A DNA stretch of 64,000 nt from Viola odorata (Eukaryota > Streptophyta > Magnoliopsida > Malpighiales > Violaceae), in assembly GCA_963691705.1 (NCBI GenBank), contig OY829540.1, positions 816,001-880,000 of the forward strand. Direction: 5' to 3'. Positions 10,444 through 23,100 of the stretch are shown piece after piece (within the stretch, counting starts at the first letter, position 1; the number at the start of each line of letters is the position of its first letter). The notes under the pieces are model-generated. The model did no database searches, had not been told where the DNA came from, and worked only from the letters and a program-made list of their open reading frames with translations. A program made the position numbers and the translations under genes.

Positions 10444-11708
10444 TTGGCCCACGAAGAGGCAGTAGAAGAGACGCAAGGGTTGAACAAACCTGTAACCGAG
10501 GACGAAACATCTGAGTTCCTCAAAATCATGAAACAGAGCGAGTTCAGCATCATCGAACAGCTAAAGAAAACCCCAGCTCACATTTCCATCATGGAGCTAA
10601 TCCTTACTTCAGAACCTCATCGCCAAGCTCTCTTAAAAGTCTTGAAACAAGCCTTCGTAACTAAGGATATCACCACGGAAGGGGTGGAAAACCTTGTCGG
10701 AAGAATTCAAGCCCTAAGCAGCATTTCGTTCTCCGAAGGAGAAATCGACCCTGCAGGAAGAGGTCACAACAAAGCCTTGTATATCACGGTAGAATGCAAA
10801 GGACATGTCATAGCGAAGGCTCTGATTGACAACGGGTCCGCACTAAATGTCATGCTCAGACATGTCCTCGAATAACTACTAATTGATTTTTCTCACATGA
10901 AACCTAACGGAATGATGGCTAGGGCTTTCGATGGCACCACTCGAGAGATCATCGGGAATTTTGAATTGGATATGGTCATCGGGCCCCACACTTTCGCCTT
11001 AACATTTTAGATCATGGAAATCCAACCCGCTTACAGCATGCTTCTAGGACGGCCATGGATCTATTCGGCAGGGGCCGTCCCCTCTTCCTTACATCAGTGC
11101 CTTAAGTACGTCAAAGACAATGCCCTCGTCACGATAAAGGCAGAGGAAGCCTTAATCCTGGCCAAACATTCGTCCGTGCCTTACATCGAGACTGCTGAAA
11201 CCTTGGAGAGTTCTTTTCAAGCCTTCAAAATTGTCAACGCGGATTGGATCGAGGAAAGATCCCCCATTTTCGAAGCCTCGAATTCTGAAATGGCCGAAAC
11301 AACCACTAAGTTGATACCAGAGGGAAATTTTCAAATGGAAAAAGGGCTAGGGGCAATGCTACAAGGGTTAAAAGGCTTGGCATCTCCAAAGAGCTTCAGA
11401 GACCGCTTTGGTTTAGGGTACCAACCCAGCGAGGCCGATTTTGCCAAAATTGCCCAAGAGAAGAAAGAAAAGCAGCTGGCTAAGCTATTTGGACGTTTTA
11501 CGCCAATGGGTGAAATCCAGATCCCCCATATCAGAACCATGTTCCCCTTCACAGCTGAAGCCATTAATGAAAGCCCGATTAGGGTATCGGACCTCCGTAT
11601 TTGCACTCTAGGAGAAGAAGAATCGTCGCCTAGTTCAGTCATTTTTGTAAAGAAGTCAGGGGAGTCTGTGTGCAACTGGACCACCACCATGCTTCCGGAT
11701 GTTTCTCC
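10444..11708 (+). pseudogene. L aspartic protease region
   Basis: One frame with stops TAA 10873-10875 and TAG 11008-11010. It contains GRGHNKALYITVECKGHVIA and ALIDNGSALNVM, the retropepsin active site in its Tat form (DNG in place of DTG/DSG). These are followed by MKPNGMMARAFDGTTREIIG, SMLLGRPWIYSAGAVPSSLH and a KGLGAMLQGL segment. The protease would mature the polyprotein in the virus-like particle. The block order is that of Ogre/Tat elements. The coding frame runs to 11708, where a GT donor starts a probable intron. Confidence 0.8.
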
Positions 11709-11865
11709 GTAATTAATCCTTTTTGAAAAATAATAATAATAATAATGTGTGCACGTTTTCTTATGAAAACATTTTTGTAGGGACTCACGTTCCCCTTTGT
11801 TAAAAATCAATATATGCAATTTTTGTTTTAAACATCTCTTCCTTTTTTCGCATTGTTACTTTCAG
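11709..11865 (+). other. Probable intron between protease and RT of element L
   Basis: Donor GTAATT at 11709 and acceptor TTTCAG ending at 11865 (157 bp, T-rich, polypyrimidine before the acceptor). Splicing joins the two bases left at 11707-11708 to the G at 11866 and continues exactly in the RT frame (ATG 11867), so the two frames fuse cleanly. A spliced intron at this point is established for Ogre elements. An alternative acceptor (TTTTTGTAG) ends near 11780. Confidence 0.7.
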
Positions 11866-14800
11866 GATGAATATTAGTTCGGATTGTCTTGATAAAACCT
11901 ATGTCTTTACTGGCGAAGAAATCGTCGCCGCAACCGAAGACGAGGTCGAAATCCCCTGCGAATTGGCCCGTTTACTAGAAAGTTCAGAAAAGGAAATAAT
12001 CCCTCATCGGGAGGAATTGGAAGAAGTAAATTTGGGGGCAAGTAATGAGAATCAGAGACTGGTTAAGATCGGAACTACCCTAGATACAACTCAGAGAGAA
12101 AGGTTGATTTCCCTCCTCAAAGACTACTCGGACGTGTTCGCATGGTCATACGCCGATATGCCAGGTCTTGATCCCGGGATAGTTGAGCATCGCATCCCGT
12201 TGAAGCCTGAGTTTAAACCTGTCAAACAAAAACTCCGGAGGATGCATCCAGACATCCTTTTGAAAATCAAAGAAGAAGTTACCAAGCAACTAGATGCAGG
12301 TTTCCTAAGAGTTGCCGAGTACCCGGAATGGATCGCCAATATAGTGCCAGTACCTAAGAAAGATGGGAAAGTCCGCATGTGCGTGGAATTTCGGGATCTT
12401 AATCGAGACAACCCTAAGGATGACTTCCCACTTCCCCATATCGACATCTTAGTGGATAGTGCCGCTAGTAACGACATGTTCTCCTTTATGGATGGATTTT
12501 CGGGATACAATCAGATCAAGATGGCACCCGAAGACAGTGAAAAAATGACCTTCATCACACCCTGGGGAACCTTCAGCTACAAAGTAATGCCCTTCGGATT
12601 AAAGAACGCAGGAGCCACTTACCAACGTGCTGCCGTCACCCTCTTCCATGACATGATGCATAAAGAATTGGAAATATCTGTCGACGACATGATAGCCAAG
12701 TCTCGCGGGACACAAGATCATGTAGACATCCTAAAGAAGGTATTCGAAAGGTTGAGACAATTTCAGGTACGGCTAAACCCAGCTAAGTGTACCTTTGGAG
12801 TGACCTTCGGAAAGTTGTTAGGATTCATCGTCAGCAACAAAGGCATCGAAGTGGATCCTGATAAGATAAAGGCAATTCAAGAGCTACCCACTTCCAGCAC
12901 CGAAAAAGAAGTACGAAGCTTCTTAGGACGCATCAACTACATCGCTCGCTTTATCTGCTAGTTAACACTTACCTGCGAACCGATGTTCAAAATGTTAAGG
13001 AAGCATGAAGACGCAGAATGGGATGAAGATTGCCAGAAAGCCTTTGAGAAAATCAAGACATATCTGCAAAGCCCACTTGTACTAGTTCCCCCGACGCCAG
13101 GACGTCCCTTGCTCATGTATATGACAGTCACGGCTAGCGCCATGGGCTGCGTTTTGGGGCAACACGATGAGTCAGGAAGGCGTGAACAAGCCATCTACTA
13201 TCTCAGCAAAAAATTCAACGAATGCAAAATGCACTACTCCATGTTGGAACGAACTTGTTGCGCCCTAGCATAGTGCGCCCAAAGGCTCCGGCAGTACATG
13301 TTGTATTACACGACATGGTTAATCTCCCGCATGGATCCCCTGAAGTACATCTTCGAGAAGCCATATCTGTCAAGTCACATTTGTAGATGGCAAGTCTTAT
13401 TAGCTGAGCACGAGATCATATATGTAACGCGGAAGGCGGTTAAGGCAAGCGCTCTCGCCGATCACTTAGTTGATCACGCCTTGGACGAATATGAGTCGTT
13501 GAGTTTTGACTTCCCGGATGAGGACATCGTGTTGATTAATGACGATATCGCAGAAGATCTTAGAGAAGATGATTGGTGGACCATGTTCTTTGACGGTGCG
13601 GTGAACCTCTTAGGCAAGGGAGTAGGAGCCGTGGTCACAGCCCCAGATGGCCGTCAATTCCCCATAGCGTGCAAGTTGAACTTCCCATGCACCAACAACA
13701 TCGTCGAGTATGAGGCATGCATCAACGGTCTGACGGCAACAATCGACTTAAAAGTAAAAAAGCTCAAAATCTTCGGCGATTCGGCCCTTGTCATCTACCA
13801 AGCCCAGGATTTATGGCAGACACGGGATTCCAAGCTCATCCCTTATCAGAGGTTACTCACCCAACTCATGCGGGAATTCAAAGAAAACAAATTTGACCCA
13901 GTCGACAGAGAAAAGAACCGCTTCGCAAACGCGTTAGCCACGTTGGCCTCGATGTTCAAGTCAGAATGCGGAGTAATGCTTCAACCATTGAGAGTAGAAG
14001 TAAAGGAAACACCGGCATGTTGTGTCACCTTGGAAGAAGAACCTGATGGGAAGCCATGGTTCCACGACTTAGTGCGATTTATCAGAAACTGGGAGTATCC
14101 ACCGGGGGCAAGCTGGGTTAGCAAAAAGACCCTCCAACGCTTGGCTTTAGACTTCTACCTCGACGGGGAGGTTTTGTATAAGAGGAGATCTGATGGAGCT
14201 TTACTTCATTGCGTCACCATAGTTGAGGCTAAGAAAATCATAACGGAGATCCACGAAGGGGTTTGTTCCATACACGCAAGTGGGCATATGATGGCAAGAC
14301 AAATAATGAGACAAGGTTACTTTTGGCTCACCGTCGAACGAGATTGCATCGACTACTTCCGAAAATGCCACAAATGTCAGATTTACGCGGACCATCTCCA
14401 TATCCCTCCGGACCCTCTCTTCAGCATGACATCGCCTTGGCCTTTTGCGATGTGGGGAATCGACATCATCGGCTAAATTCATCCGAAAGCCTCTAATGGC
14501 CATCGCTTCATCCTCGTAGCGATCGATTACTTCACCAAGTGGGTGGAAGCCGCCTCTTACTCTAACATCACTCAGAAAACAACCATGCGATTCATTGAGA
14601 AGAACATCATTTGCCGCCATGGGGTCCCGAAAATGATCATCACAGACAACGACACTAATCTAAATGAAAAAATGATCGATGGTCTTTGCCAACGTTGAAA
14701 GGTGAAGCACCGAAACTCATCACCATATCGTCCAAAAATGAATGACGCAGTCGAAGAGGCAAACAAAAACTTGAAGAAAATCATCCAAAAAATGGTGGTC

Positions 14801-15304
14801 ACTCATAAAGATTGGCATGACATGCTTCCTTTTGCACTACATGCTTACCAGATAGCAACTCGTACGTCCACAGGGGCAACTCCCTACTCTTTAGTCTACA
14901 GCATGGAAGCCGTAATTCCTCTTGAGGTAGAAATCCCTTCTCTCAGAATCCTGGTAGAATCAGAAGTAGAAGAATCAGATTGGGCAAGGGTGAGGTACGA
15001 GCAGTTAAACCTCATTCCTGAGAAACGCTTGGCCGCTATCTGCCATGCGCGATTGTATCAGGAAAGGATGGCCAACGCTTATAACAAGAAAGTGCGACCT
15101 CGCAAGTTCAAGACTGGGGATTTAGTGTTGAAAAAGATTCTCCCTCATCAGGAGGCTAGTCAAGGAAAGTGGTCCCCAAAGTACGAGGGCCCGTATTTAG
15201 TTAAAAGTGCATTCTCGGAGGGTGCCCTAATGCTAACCAATATGGATGAAGATGACCTACCAAGACCGGTAAACGCCGATGCCATCAAGATATATTTTGC
15301 CTAA
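11866..15304 (+). pseudogene. L reverse transcriptase - RNase H - second RNase H - integrase
   Basis: One frame (11867-15304) with stops at 12959, 13271, 14474 and about 14696. RT at about 12050-12960 has CVEFRDLNRDNPKDDFPLPH, FMDGFSGYNQI and FGLKNAGATYQR, but the catalytic YVDD is SVDD (12677-12688). RNase H follows at 13000-13450. A second RNase H-like domain (FFDGAVN...EYEACINGL...IFGDSALV) lies at 13590-13970. Integrase starts near 14220 with an H-C zinc finger (HKCQIYAD), catalytic D in GIDIIG, D in IITDND and E in DAVEEANKN, and ends with a C-terminal DNA-binding region (KWSPKYEGPYLV). The dual RNase H places it in the Tat/Ogre lineage. The stops and the Y-to-S change make it inactive. 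Confidence 0.88.
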
Positions 15305-17740
15305 GGTTTCGCAGACCGTGCATCTTGTCGAATCAAAGACATAGGGTTTTATCATGACAATGCTGCTCAAATGTTTATCCTGAAATTAATAAAATGAGTT
15401 TTTCAAGAGATGCTTGTTATTTCAAAACTTTTTCTTAAACTTGTGAGATGACAAAAGGAGGCATGGCATTGGTGGCTCCCAAGGAGTAGTTCGAGACACA
15501 AGACATGACGCTTAGACTAACGCCACTAATTAATCTTAAGTTTTGCAGGAACATAATGTCTCACACCTCATCTCATCATCACGATAGGACCAGGGAATCC
15601 CCTTGTAGCAGCTCCTGTATTGCCGCAGCAGGCCGCCTTAAAGAGTAAATCAGGAAAGATTTTAAAAATCAGTCACTATCTAAATTGAAAAATTCTTTTT
15701 CTTCGCAGTACTATCAGCACATCTTGCAACCAGTCTCAAAGGACCGAATGCATAAAGGGAGATCACCCCGCAAAGCTATCATCCGATCATCGAGAGGATT
15801 GTCTGAACCTGTAACACTATTCAAGAACTTAAGGGTCGTCCATCGAGAATCCATAGGGCACCGTTAGAATTTCGCAGCAATACTATTATCCAGTTTGACC
15901 AAGGACTGAATGCTGGACCAAAGTCACAAAGCCCATCCTATACCGGCCGAGCTGTCGAAATGCTAGTGGCATGAGATCCCATCTCCACTCGCCTATTCAG
16001 AGGAGTTCACCATCAAAACGTTGTAGTCACCAAGTGCCCTTTGCAGGCAAAACTCTTGGAAAAGAAGCACGATGAAAAGCTGTCCTCCCAGGACCACAAT
16101 CAACATACTTAATGCGGTCTCATTCAAGAAGTTTCTCAACTTCTGCATCATGATCAACACGATGAAGATCAATCCTTTAATTTTTGGATCACTAACTGCT
16201 GACTGATGGTGATCGCAGTCACTTATTTTATCCACAATCTCTTGCTGCAAAAAGCGTCAGAACTCCTCTCTAAAGAGGGACAGCCGGACTGCAAGTATCA
16301 CCCGCGCCAAGGTGGGAATTGCGGCAAAGCATCTAAAGCAAAGCTATCATCAACCGACATCCGATGCGAGTCAAGCCGCGGGGACCCACACATGGCCCGT
16401 CCAAAAGGGAGAGCTTAAAACTTATAAATCGCCTTTCATTTACTCCTTATTCTTCTCGCCTCATTTTTTAGGAACTGGGTCACCCCCATTGTTGCCTGCA
16501 TGAGACTTGTAGAAGACGCCCTCGCAACCCCGCTGCACATTTCGGGGACAAAAGATTTTCCCCTTATCCCAGAGCAATCACAGAGCAAATCAGCGAAAGT
16601 CCAGTAAGTAAATGAACAAAAAATGCGAATCTCATCCTCGCTCCGACCTAGATTTGCGATTCCTGCAAAGCATCTGAAAAAGAAACCAATCAAAGCATCT
16701 AAGCAAAGCATTCCTAAATTAGGACCACGCCGTAGGCATCTTCGAAAAGCCAGGCTAAGGAAAGGGAGAATCCAAAACTTATGTCATTTTTGTCTTCGAA
16801 TCAGCTTTCCTTCTCTACTCTGTTGTCCCCTCTTCATTTCGCAGGGACTTGAATCATCCCATTGTCACCCGCATAAAGCTTGTGGAAGATGCCCTCGCAG
16901 CCCCGCTGCACATTTCAGGGGAGTCCATCTTTCTTCCCCCCTTATTAAAATTCATTTTCGTTCCTGCTCACTTTGTTAGCTTTAATTTGCGTACGGTCGT
17001 TTGGCCTACTGGGGGCAACCCTTTAGATTCTCGTTGGACTCTTGCAAATAGGTCGTCCCCCGCGTCCTAGCTTTAAACTATCAATCAATCAAAAAAAAAA
17101 ATTTCTTTTTTAGCCTGGCTAAAACAAAAATCCATACCGCTCTCGTAGCATATTCATGCATTTCATAGGTCGAGGATGTTCAATCCCTCTGTTAAGTAAG
17201 GAATCCATCAAAATTATGTATCATACATGATCTTACTTGGTTGCTCTTATATGCACGATTTGCTCAAACGTAAGCAGTCACAGACAAATCCCGGTAAGCA
17301 TTTTTCGAGCCATCGCACCTTATCTTTTCATGAGTGTAAGTGCCTGACTAAGTGCTAGTTGAATTCGCATAATATCCAGGGTACATGTGCTATTAGACAT
17401 GGGATAATAGTAAAATGACGTGGGACTTTTATGATTTTCTCCATTTTTCCATTTCTTCCCTCTTTCCACCGCATGTGCCATCACTCCTAAAAAACCTTCA
17501 CTATCACTCATACCCCGAGAGCCAAGGAGCAGTGTTAGCTAAGATTGCTAGCCAGAGGTAAAAAGCACGCCAAGTTCAAGTTCACGATGAAAGAGACGGA
17601 AAAAGTCACCAAAGGATCTCTAAGAACCATCACTGTAGAGAAGCCAAAAACCCAAAGATGAAGGTCGAGGCCTTAAGCCAGAACTGGAAGAGATCGAGAC
17701 AAAGGTTGTACTTGCTCTGCTCTCTGATGCATTTCAAATC
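15305..17740 (+). other. L noncoding region downstream of pol
   Basis: No coding similarity was found. Two related segments of about 200-300 bp are visible, one near 16320-16560 and one near 16660-16920, each with GCAAAGCATCT...TTTCTTCTC/CTCTTCATTT and GAAGACGCCCTCGCA(A/G)CCCCGCTGCACATTTC. This points to an old internal duplication. Confidence 0.5.
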
Positions 17741-17858
17741 AAAAAAAAAAAGAAAAAAAAGAAAAAAAAAGAAAAAAGAGAAAAAAAATAGAAAAAGAAA
17801 AAAGAAAAAAAAGGGGAAAAAGAAAAAGAAGAAGAAAAAGAAAAGAAAAAGAGAGAAA
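17741..17858 (+). repeat. A/G-only tract (A-rich) in element L
   Basis: About 120 nt of almost pure A with scattered G (AAAAAGAAAAAA type), purine-only on +. It produces long lysine/arginine ORFs on + and phenylalanine ORFs on -, which are artefacts. It lies about 2.3 kb before the 3' LTR. Confidence 0.8.
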
Positions 17859-17916
17859 TGCTCAGAGGCGTTCAAGGAACACAACAATCGAAAAACAGAA
17901 GCAAGCACAGCCCAGG

Positions 17917-18262
17917 GACAACTAAAACATTCCCCAGTGAAGACTTGAGAAAAAGGGCCCAGGGCCAACTCAAGCAGTAAATCTCGGAAAGAACAACGAC
18001 AACATTCTCCAGTGAAGACTCGAGAAGAAAAAGGGCCCAGAACCAACTCAAGAAATCTCGAGGAAAACATTCCCCAGTGAAGACTCGAGAAAAAGGACCC
18101 AGGGCCAACTCAAGCAGTAAACCTCGAAAAGAACAACGACAACATTCCCCAGTGAAGACTCGAGAAGAAAAAGGGCCCAGAACCAACTCAAGAAATCTCG
18201 AAGGAAACATCCCTTAGTAAAGACTCGAGAAAAGGCCCCTGGCCAACGGGAAAACAACGCCC
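17917..18262 (+). repeat. Tandem repeat of about 70/135 bp in element L
   Basis: The unit contains AACATTCCCCAGTGAAGACT, CGAGAA, AAAAGGGCCCAG and CCAACTCAAG. It recurs five times at about 55-75-bp spacing, in an alternating pattern that gives a higher-order unit of about 135 bp. The last copies fade after 18260. Confidence 0.7.
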
Positions 18263-18769
18263 CCAGCAAGGATCCAAGAACTCATGCACTCTGCCGAGAA
18301 AGCACCCCTAGCAAAAAATGAAAGAACTCGCGCGCCTTGCCCTCATCAGGGCCAATCGACAAGCGTTACTCTTCAAAAACCTTCAAACCCTTCAGAAAAG
18401 CACATCTTTACCAAAACAAGCTTCTTTCCAGACATTTCATATCCCGTCATTATTTTCCGTGAAAGTCCCATCGATTATTAGAATGCCCATGCATGTGCAT
18501 CTTCATTTGAAGTCTATTCACTCGGATTGACATTGCGAATTTGAAATTATGTACCATGTTAGTTGCATCTTTATGAGTGTAAAACACTTAACCTTGTTTC
18601 AGAGCATGAGTGCAAACACTAATGTCAGGTGAGGATTACTTACAGCTGCAAATTGTGGGAAAGTCTTGTCCTTGGGGTCGTTACCTCCTGAACAGGATGC
18701 AGATGCGCTCTAGGTTCGTATCAAGGCTGCTGGTAACAAAAGTGAACGACTTCCTTCCCTAGAGTGATT

Positions 18770-20090
18770 GAACATCCTCAGCTTCATGTTTCCTCCTCCT
18801 AGAGTGATCATTTGCATTCTTCTCCTCCTAGAGTGACATCATACATTTTCTCCTCCTAGAGTGATAGCATTTACATGTCGTCCTCCTAAAGTGACGATTA
18901 GTTTATTTCTGCACCTCGCGTCTTCTCCTACGAGATTGACGCCATTTAAATTTCCGCATTTTACATTTCCTCCTCCTAGAGTGACAGCTTTATATTTCCT
19001 CCTCCTAGAGTGATCATTTGCATTTTTCTCCTCCTAGAGTGACATCATACATTTCCTCCTCCTAGAGTGATAGCATCTACGTTTCGTCCTCCTAAAGTGA
19101 CGATTAGTTTATTTCTGCACCTCGCGTCTTCTCCTACGGGATTGACGTCATTTAAATTTCCGCATTTTACATTTCCTCCTCCTAGAGTGACATCATGCAT
19201 ATTTCCTCCTCCTAGAGTGATAGCATCTACGTTTCGTCCTCTTAAAGTGACGATTAGTTTATTTCTGCACCTCGCGTCTTCTCCTACGGGATTGACGTCA
19301 TTTAAATTTCCACATTTTACATTTCCTCCTCCTAGAGTGACAACTTTGTATTTCCTCCTCCTAGAGTGACAACACGTATTTCCTCCTCCTAGAGTGACAT
19401 CATGCATTTTCCTCCTCCTAGAGTGACATCATTTGCATTTTCCTCCTCCCAGAGGGACATCATTAGGACAAATCATTCATATTTTTGCGGATCGCGCATT
19501 ATCCTCCCGAAGCAACGTCCGTTACATGTCAAATGCTTATACCCCCCAAGTGGAGCCGTCATTTACATTTTTGTAAAATTACCTTCCATTCCTATCAAAG
19601 TAGTTGTCATTTACATTTTCTTCAACTTATGTTTCTCTCAATGTCCGAATAGATCTAAATTCCTACCTTTGCAGGACATCCGATCAAAACCTTTCTCCTC
19701 CCAGAGTGACAGCAACGAATCTATCTCCTCCCAGAGTGACATCAACAGATTACCTCCTCCTAGAGTGGCAACATCAATTTCCTCATCACCGAATAACACC
19801 CTCAAAAGCATACCTCCTCCTAGAGTGACATCAACGATTATCTCCTCCCAGAGCGACAACATCAAAATTATCCCATCAAATTGACATCCTCGAATATGTC
19901 TCTTCCCAGAGTGACATCAACAAATGACATCATCAAATTATATCTCCTCCCAGAGTGACATCATCAAATTATATCTCCTCCTAGAGTGACATCAACAATT
20001 ACTTCCTCCGAGAGTGACATCTACGACTTATCTCCTCCCAGGGTGACATCAACGAACGTTTTCCTTCTAGAGTGACGTCATCACGCTCTT
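18770..20090 (+). repeat. Minisatellite of TCCTCCTCCTAGAGTGACA type
   Basis: The core TCCTCCTCCTAGAGTGACA(TCAT) repeats dozens of times with unit lengths of about 25-40 bp. In 18880-19330 it is organised into a higher-order unit of about 155-200 bp that also contains CACCTCGCGTCTTCTCCTAC and ATTTAAATTTCC. Toward 20090 units become TATCTCCTCCCAGAGTGACA. ORFs predicted on either strand here are only translations of the repeat. Confidence 0.85.
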
Positions 20091-20174
20091 TTAAGGTAAG
20101 ACCTGCTGTGTCGCCAAAATTTGGATATGTGGGGGCAACCGTCTTTACTGCTTATCAAATACTTCGATAAGACA

Positions 20175-20190
20175 GTAAAGAGGGGGCAAC
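20175..20190 (+). promoter_or_regulatory. Polypurine tract of element L
   Basis: GTAAAGAGGGGGCAAC directly precedes the LTR start TGTTGATACC at 20191. It primes plus-strand DNA synthesis in LTR elements. A near copy (TGTGGGGGCAACCG) occurs about 50 nt upstream. Confidence 0.65.
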
Positions 20191-23100
20191 TGTTGATACC
20201 CAAATTTTTTACGCCATTTAAATTAAATTTATCATTTCTGTTATTTTACTTAACTTATTGTCATTTTTAATTAATTTACGATCATTAGGGTATTTTTAAT
20301 TCTCATCGTATTTTATCATCATCATTGTCATCGTCAGCATTCGAAATCGCATTTTTAAATTTTCCGTCACGTTATTTTCATTTTTTATTATTATCATTTT
20401 TCAGCCTTAAAAATCATATTTTTAATTATCCGTTAGTCATTTGCTATTTATTTTTCTGTTTTAGGTCATCACATAAAATTTAGGTTTTTTAGTATTTTAT
20501 CATATTTTTAGTATTTTTTTATTATTATTTTTGTTCGAGCTTTTATTGGACCCGAGTAAATTCGCTCGGACCATTGATCGAATGCGTTATTTCTTCAGTT
20601 GATAATTACCTACTCTTTTTTTCATTCACGCCAGTCAACTTCGTCTTGTGCAATTTTCGTCATAACACCATTTATTTTTCATTTGAACATGTTCATGTTT
20701 CCGAACGAGAAAATAAATAGGTTAAACGAAGATTTTTCTTCATTCGCTGTCGACTAGTAAATTCATCTCATTTTTCTCTACAACTTGGCCACCTCAGATT
20801 TTTGAGCTCTCTCATGTCAAGCGAGTTCGCTCGTACCACTACCCGAGTCAAATATCCCGTTCGAGCTCATTTTTGCTCCCGAGTGAAATTTCTTGGAGAA
20901 AAGGCTCGAACATCTTTTCTTATCGGCCAGTTATTTTTTATTATTTTTCTAGATCGCGCCACCTTTTTTTATTTTGTAAAATTAATTCCCTAGTATTTTT
21001 CCCGTTCGAACCTTCCTCGTTCGCAAATGATTTTTTTTATCGAGGCTCGGGATGAACTTTTTTTGCACACTGTATATCAATTCTCTTGTCTTATTTTTCT
21101 CTATGCGCTGGCACTTTCGGCTCCAGTTTTTGAGACAAGTGTTCATAAAAATAGCTCGAAGCCATTTAAATAAAATTAAAAGGAAAATTGATCATCACCA
21201 TTGATCTGGTTGACCAAGGAAAGTCAACCAGATCAACGGTTCACCATTTAAGTGTGTATGGTACACATTCACGGTGACGACGAGCAGCAGCAGAGTAAGC
21301 CACCGAGCTGCTTGCTCCCGTGGCTTCCTGTCCCGTCCGCCATCATCACCAACGACCATAGCCCTACCAGCACAACAACCATAGCCCCGCCAGCACGCCG
21401 AGCCGCTCCTCCACGAGCAGCGCTGCGCCTCGCCTCCACTCGAGAAAAACGCCTATAAATAGAGGCCACTACCTCTCCATTTTGAAACACAAATTCACAA
21501 CCCAGGCAACTTGCTTCTTCTCCCTCTAGATAGATTGCTCATCTTGAGCGATAGTCGCCATAGTTCAAAGCTTTTTCGGTGAGTATTTTCTTGCTTTTTT
21601 TTCGGCCATCTTCGGTTTTAATTTTTAGGATGCGATTTTGATCAAATAATTGTTTTTTTTTCATGCCATTAAATCCTATGCTATAGATTAAATACATGTT
21701 TTTAGTTTGCTTAATTGTTAAGTAAATTTTGTGAATTAATTATTTTTTGTTAATTACCGTCTTCGTCATTTTTTCAAAATTAAACTCGGTACGTTTTAAA
21801 CCGAGATTCGAGGTTTGTACGGTCGGGAAGCCATCGAGGAGACGAGCATCTCGGTACGAAGGTTTTTAGTTTCGACCACGGTTGCCCGGACCTTGGTCGC
21901 CGGCAATAGCGCCGGCGACCCAAGGTTGATGATGATGAATAGTGCATGGGTTTTATTTTTGGGTTCATGCGGGAGAGAAGAAGGAAAGGTGATGGGCCTG
22001 GCCCATCACCATTAATTCAATTTCCTTGGGCCAGGAGCTATTCCTGGCCCATCTTTCAATTTTTTAAAAGCTGGGCCCCATTTCCTTGGGCCCAGCACAA
22101 CGGCCCCGCCCCGCATTTTTTCGTCAATTTCTTCTTTTCTCGTGCCAATCGTCCGATATGTCTGTTTAGTACAAAATATTTATTTTTGCCTATTTAATTA
22201 ATTGTTCATTTTGTGCGTGCGCATAACTTGTTTATTTTATTTTCGTATTTTTCGCAAAATATCAACTGCTTACTTTCCCGCAATTTATTTTTCGCAAAAT
22301 ATCAACTGTTTAAATTTTTGCATTTTTACTTTTCCGCAATTTTATTTTCCACACTTTAATTTTCCGCAATTTACTTTCCGCAATTTAAAATTCAGTCATT
22401 TAATCTACCACCTATATGGTCGGTTGCGTTTTTAATTTCCGCAAATATCAACTGCTTTAATTTTCCGCAAACATCAACTGCTTTAATTTTCTGCAAATCA
22501 TCAACTGTTTAATTTTTCTGCAAATCATCAACTGCTTAAATTTTCGGCAACTCATCAAATCTTTAATTTTTCGCAATTATCATCATTTAAATTTTTGTAT
22601 GCATCAAATCATCATTTAAATTTCTCGCACTTATCATCTGTCATCATTTAAATTTCTCGCACTCGTTAGATCATCATTTAAATTTCCTGCACTTATCAAA
22701 TCATCATTTAAATTTCCTGCACTTATCAAATCATCATTTAATTTTTCGTATGCGTAAAATCACCCTTTAAATTTTCGTACTCGTCAAAATCATTGTTTTA
22801 TTTTTCGTATATATCGACTGTGTACTTAATTCCTCGCATGCATAAACTGCTTATTCATCTTTCAAGCTATCACTAACACTCTCATTTTGTAGGTTTAAAA
22901 TTTAAGCTTCGCTCGAAAGTACGCCTTTCTTTCCCTTTTATTTATTCGAAGCTTTCCGTAAATATTAATCATATGCATGATATATAGAATTGCTAGAATT
23001 AAAATCAATCCACATGAACAACTCGTTTAATGACTCGCTTTAAATGTCATGCTCATTTGTTTTAAATTCCGCTTATATTGGCTGCATGTGTTTGGTGGCT

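Noticed and set aside
17658..17948. Lys/Arg-rich ORF on + and Phe-rich ORF on -
   Set aside because: Pure translation of the A/G-only tract; no other coding signal.
19045..19884. Repetitive ORFs on both strands (VTLGGGN-type and FPPPRVT-type)
   Set aside because: Translations of the TCCTCCTCCTAGAGTGACA minisatellite.
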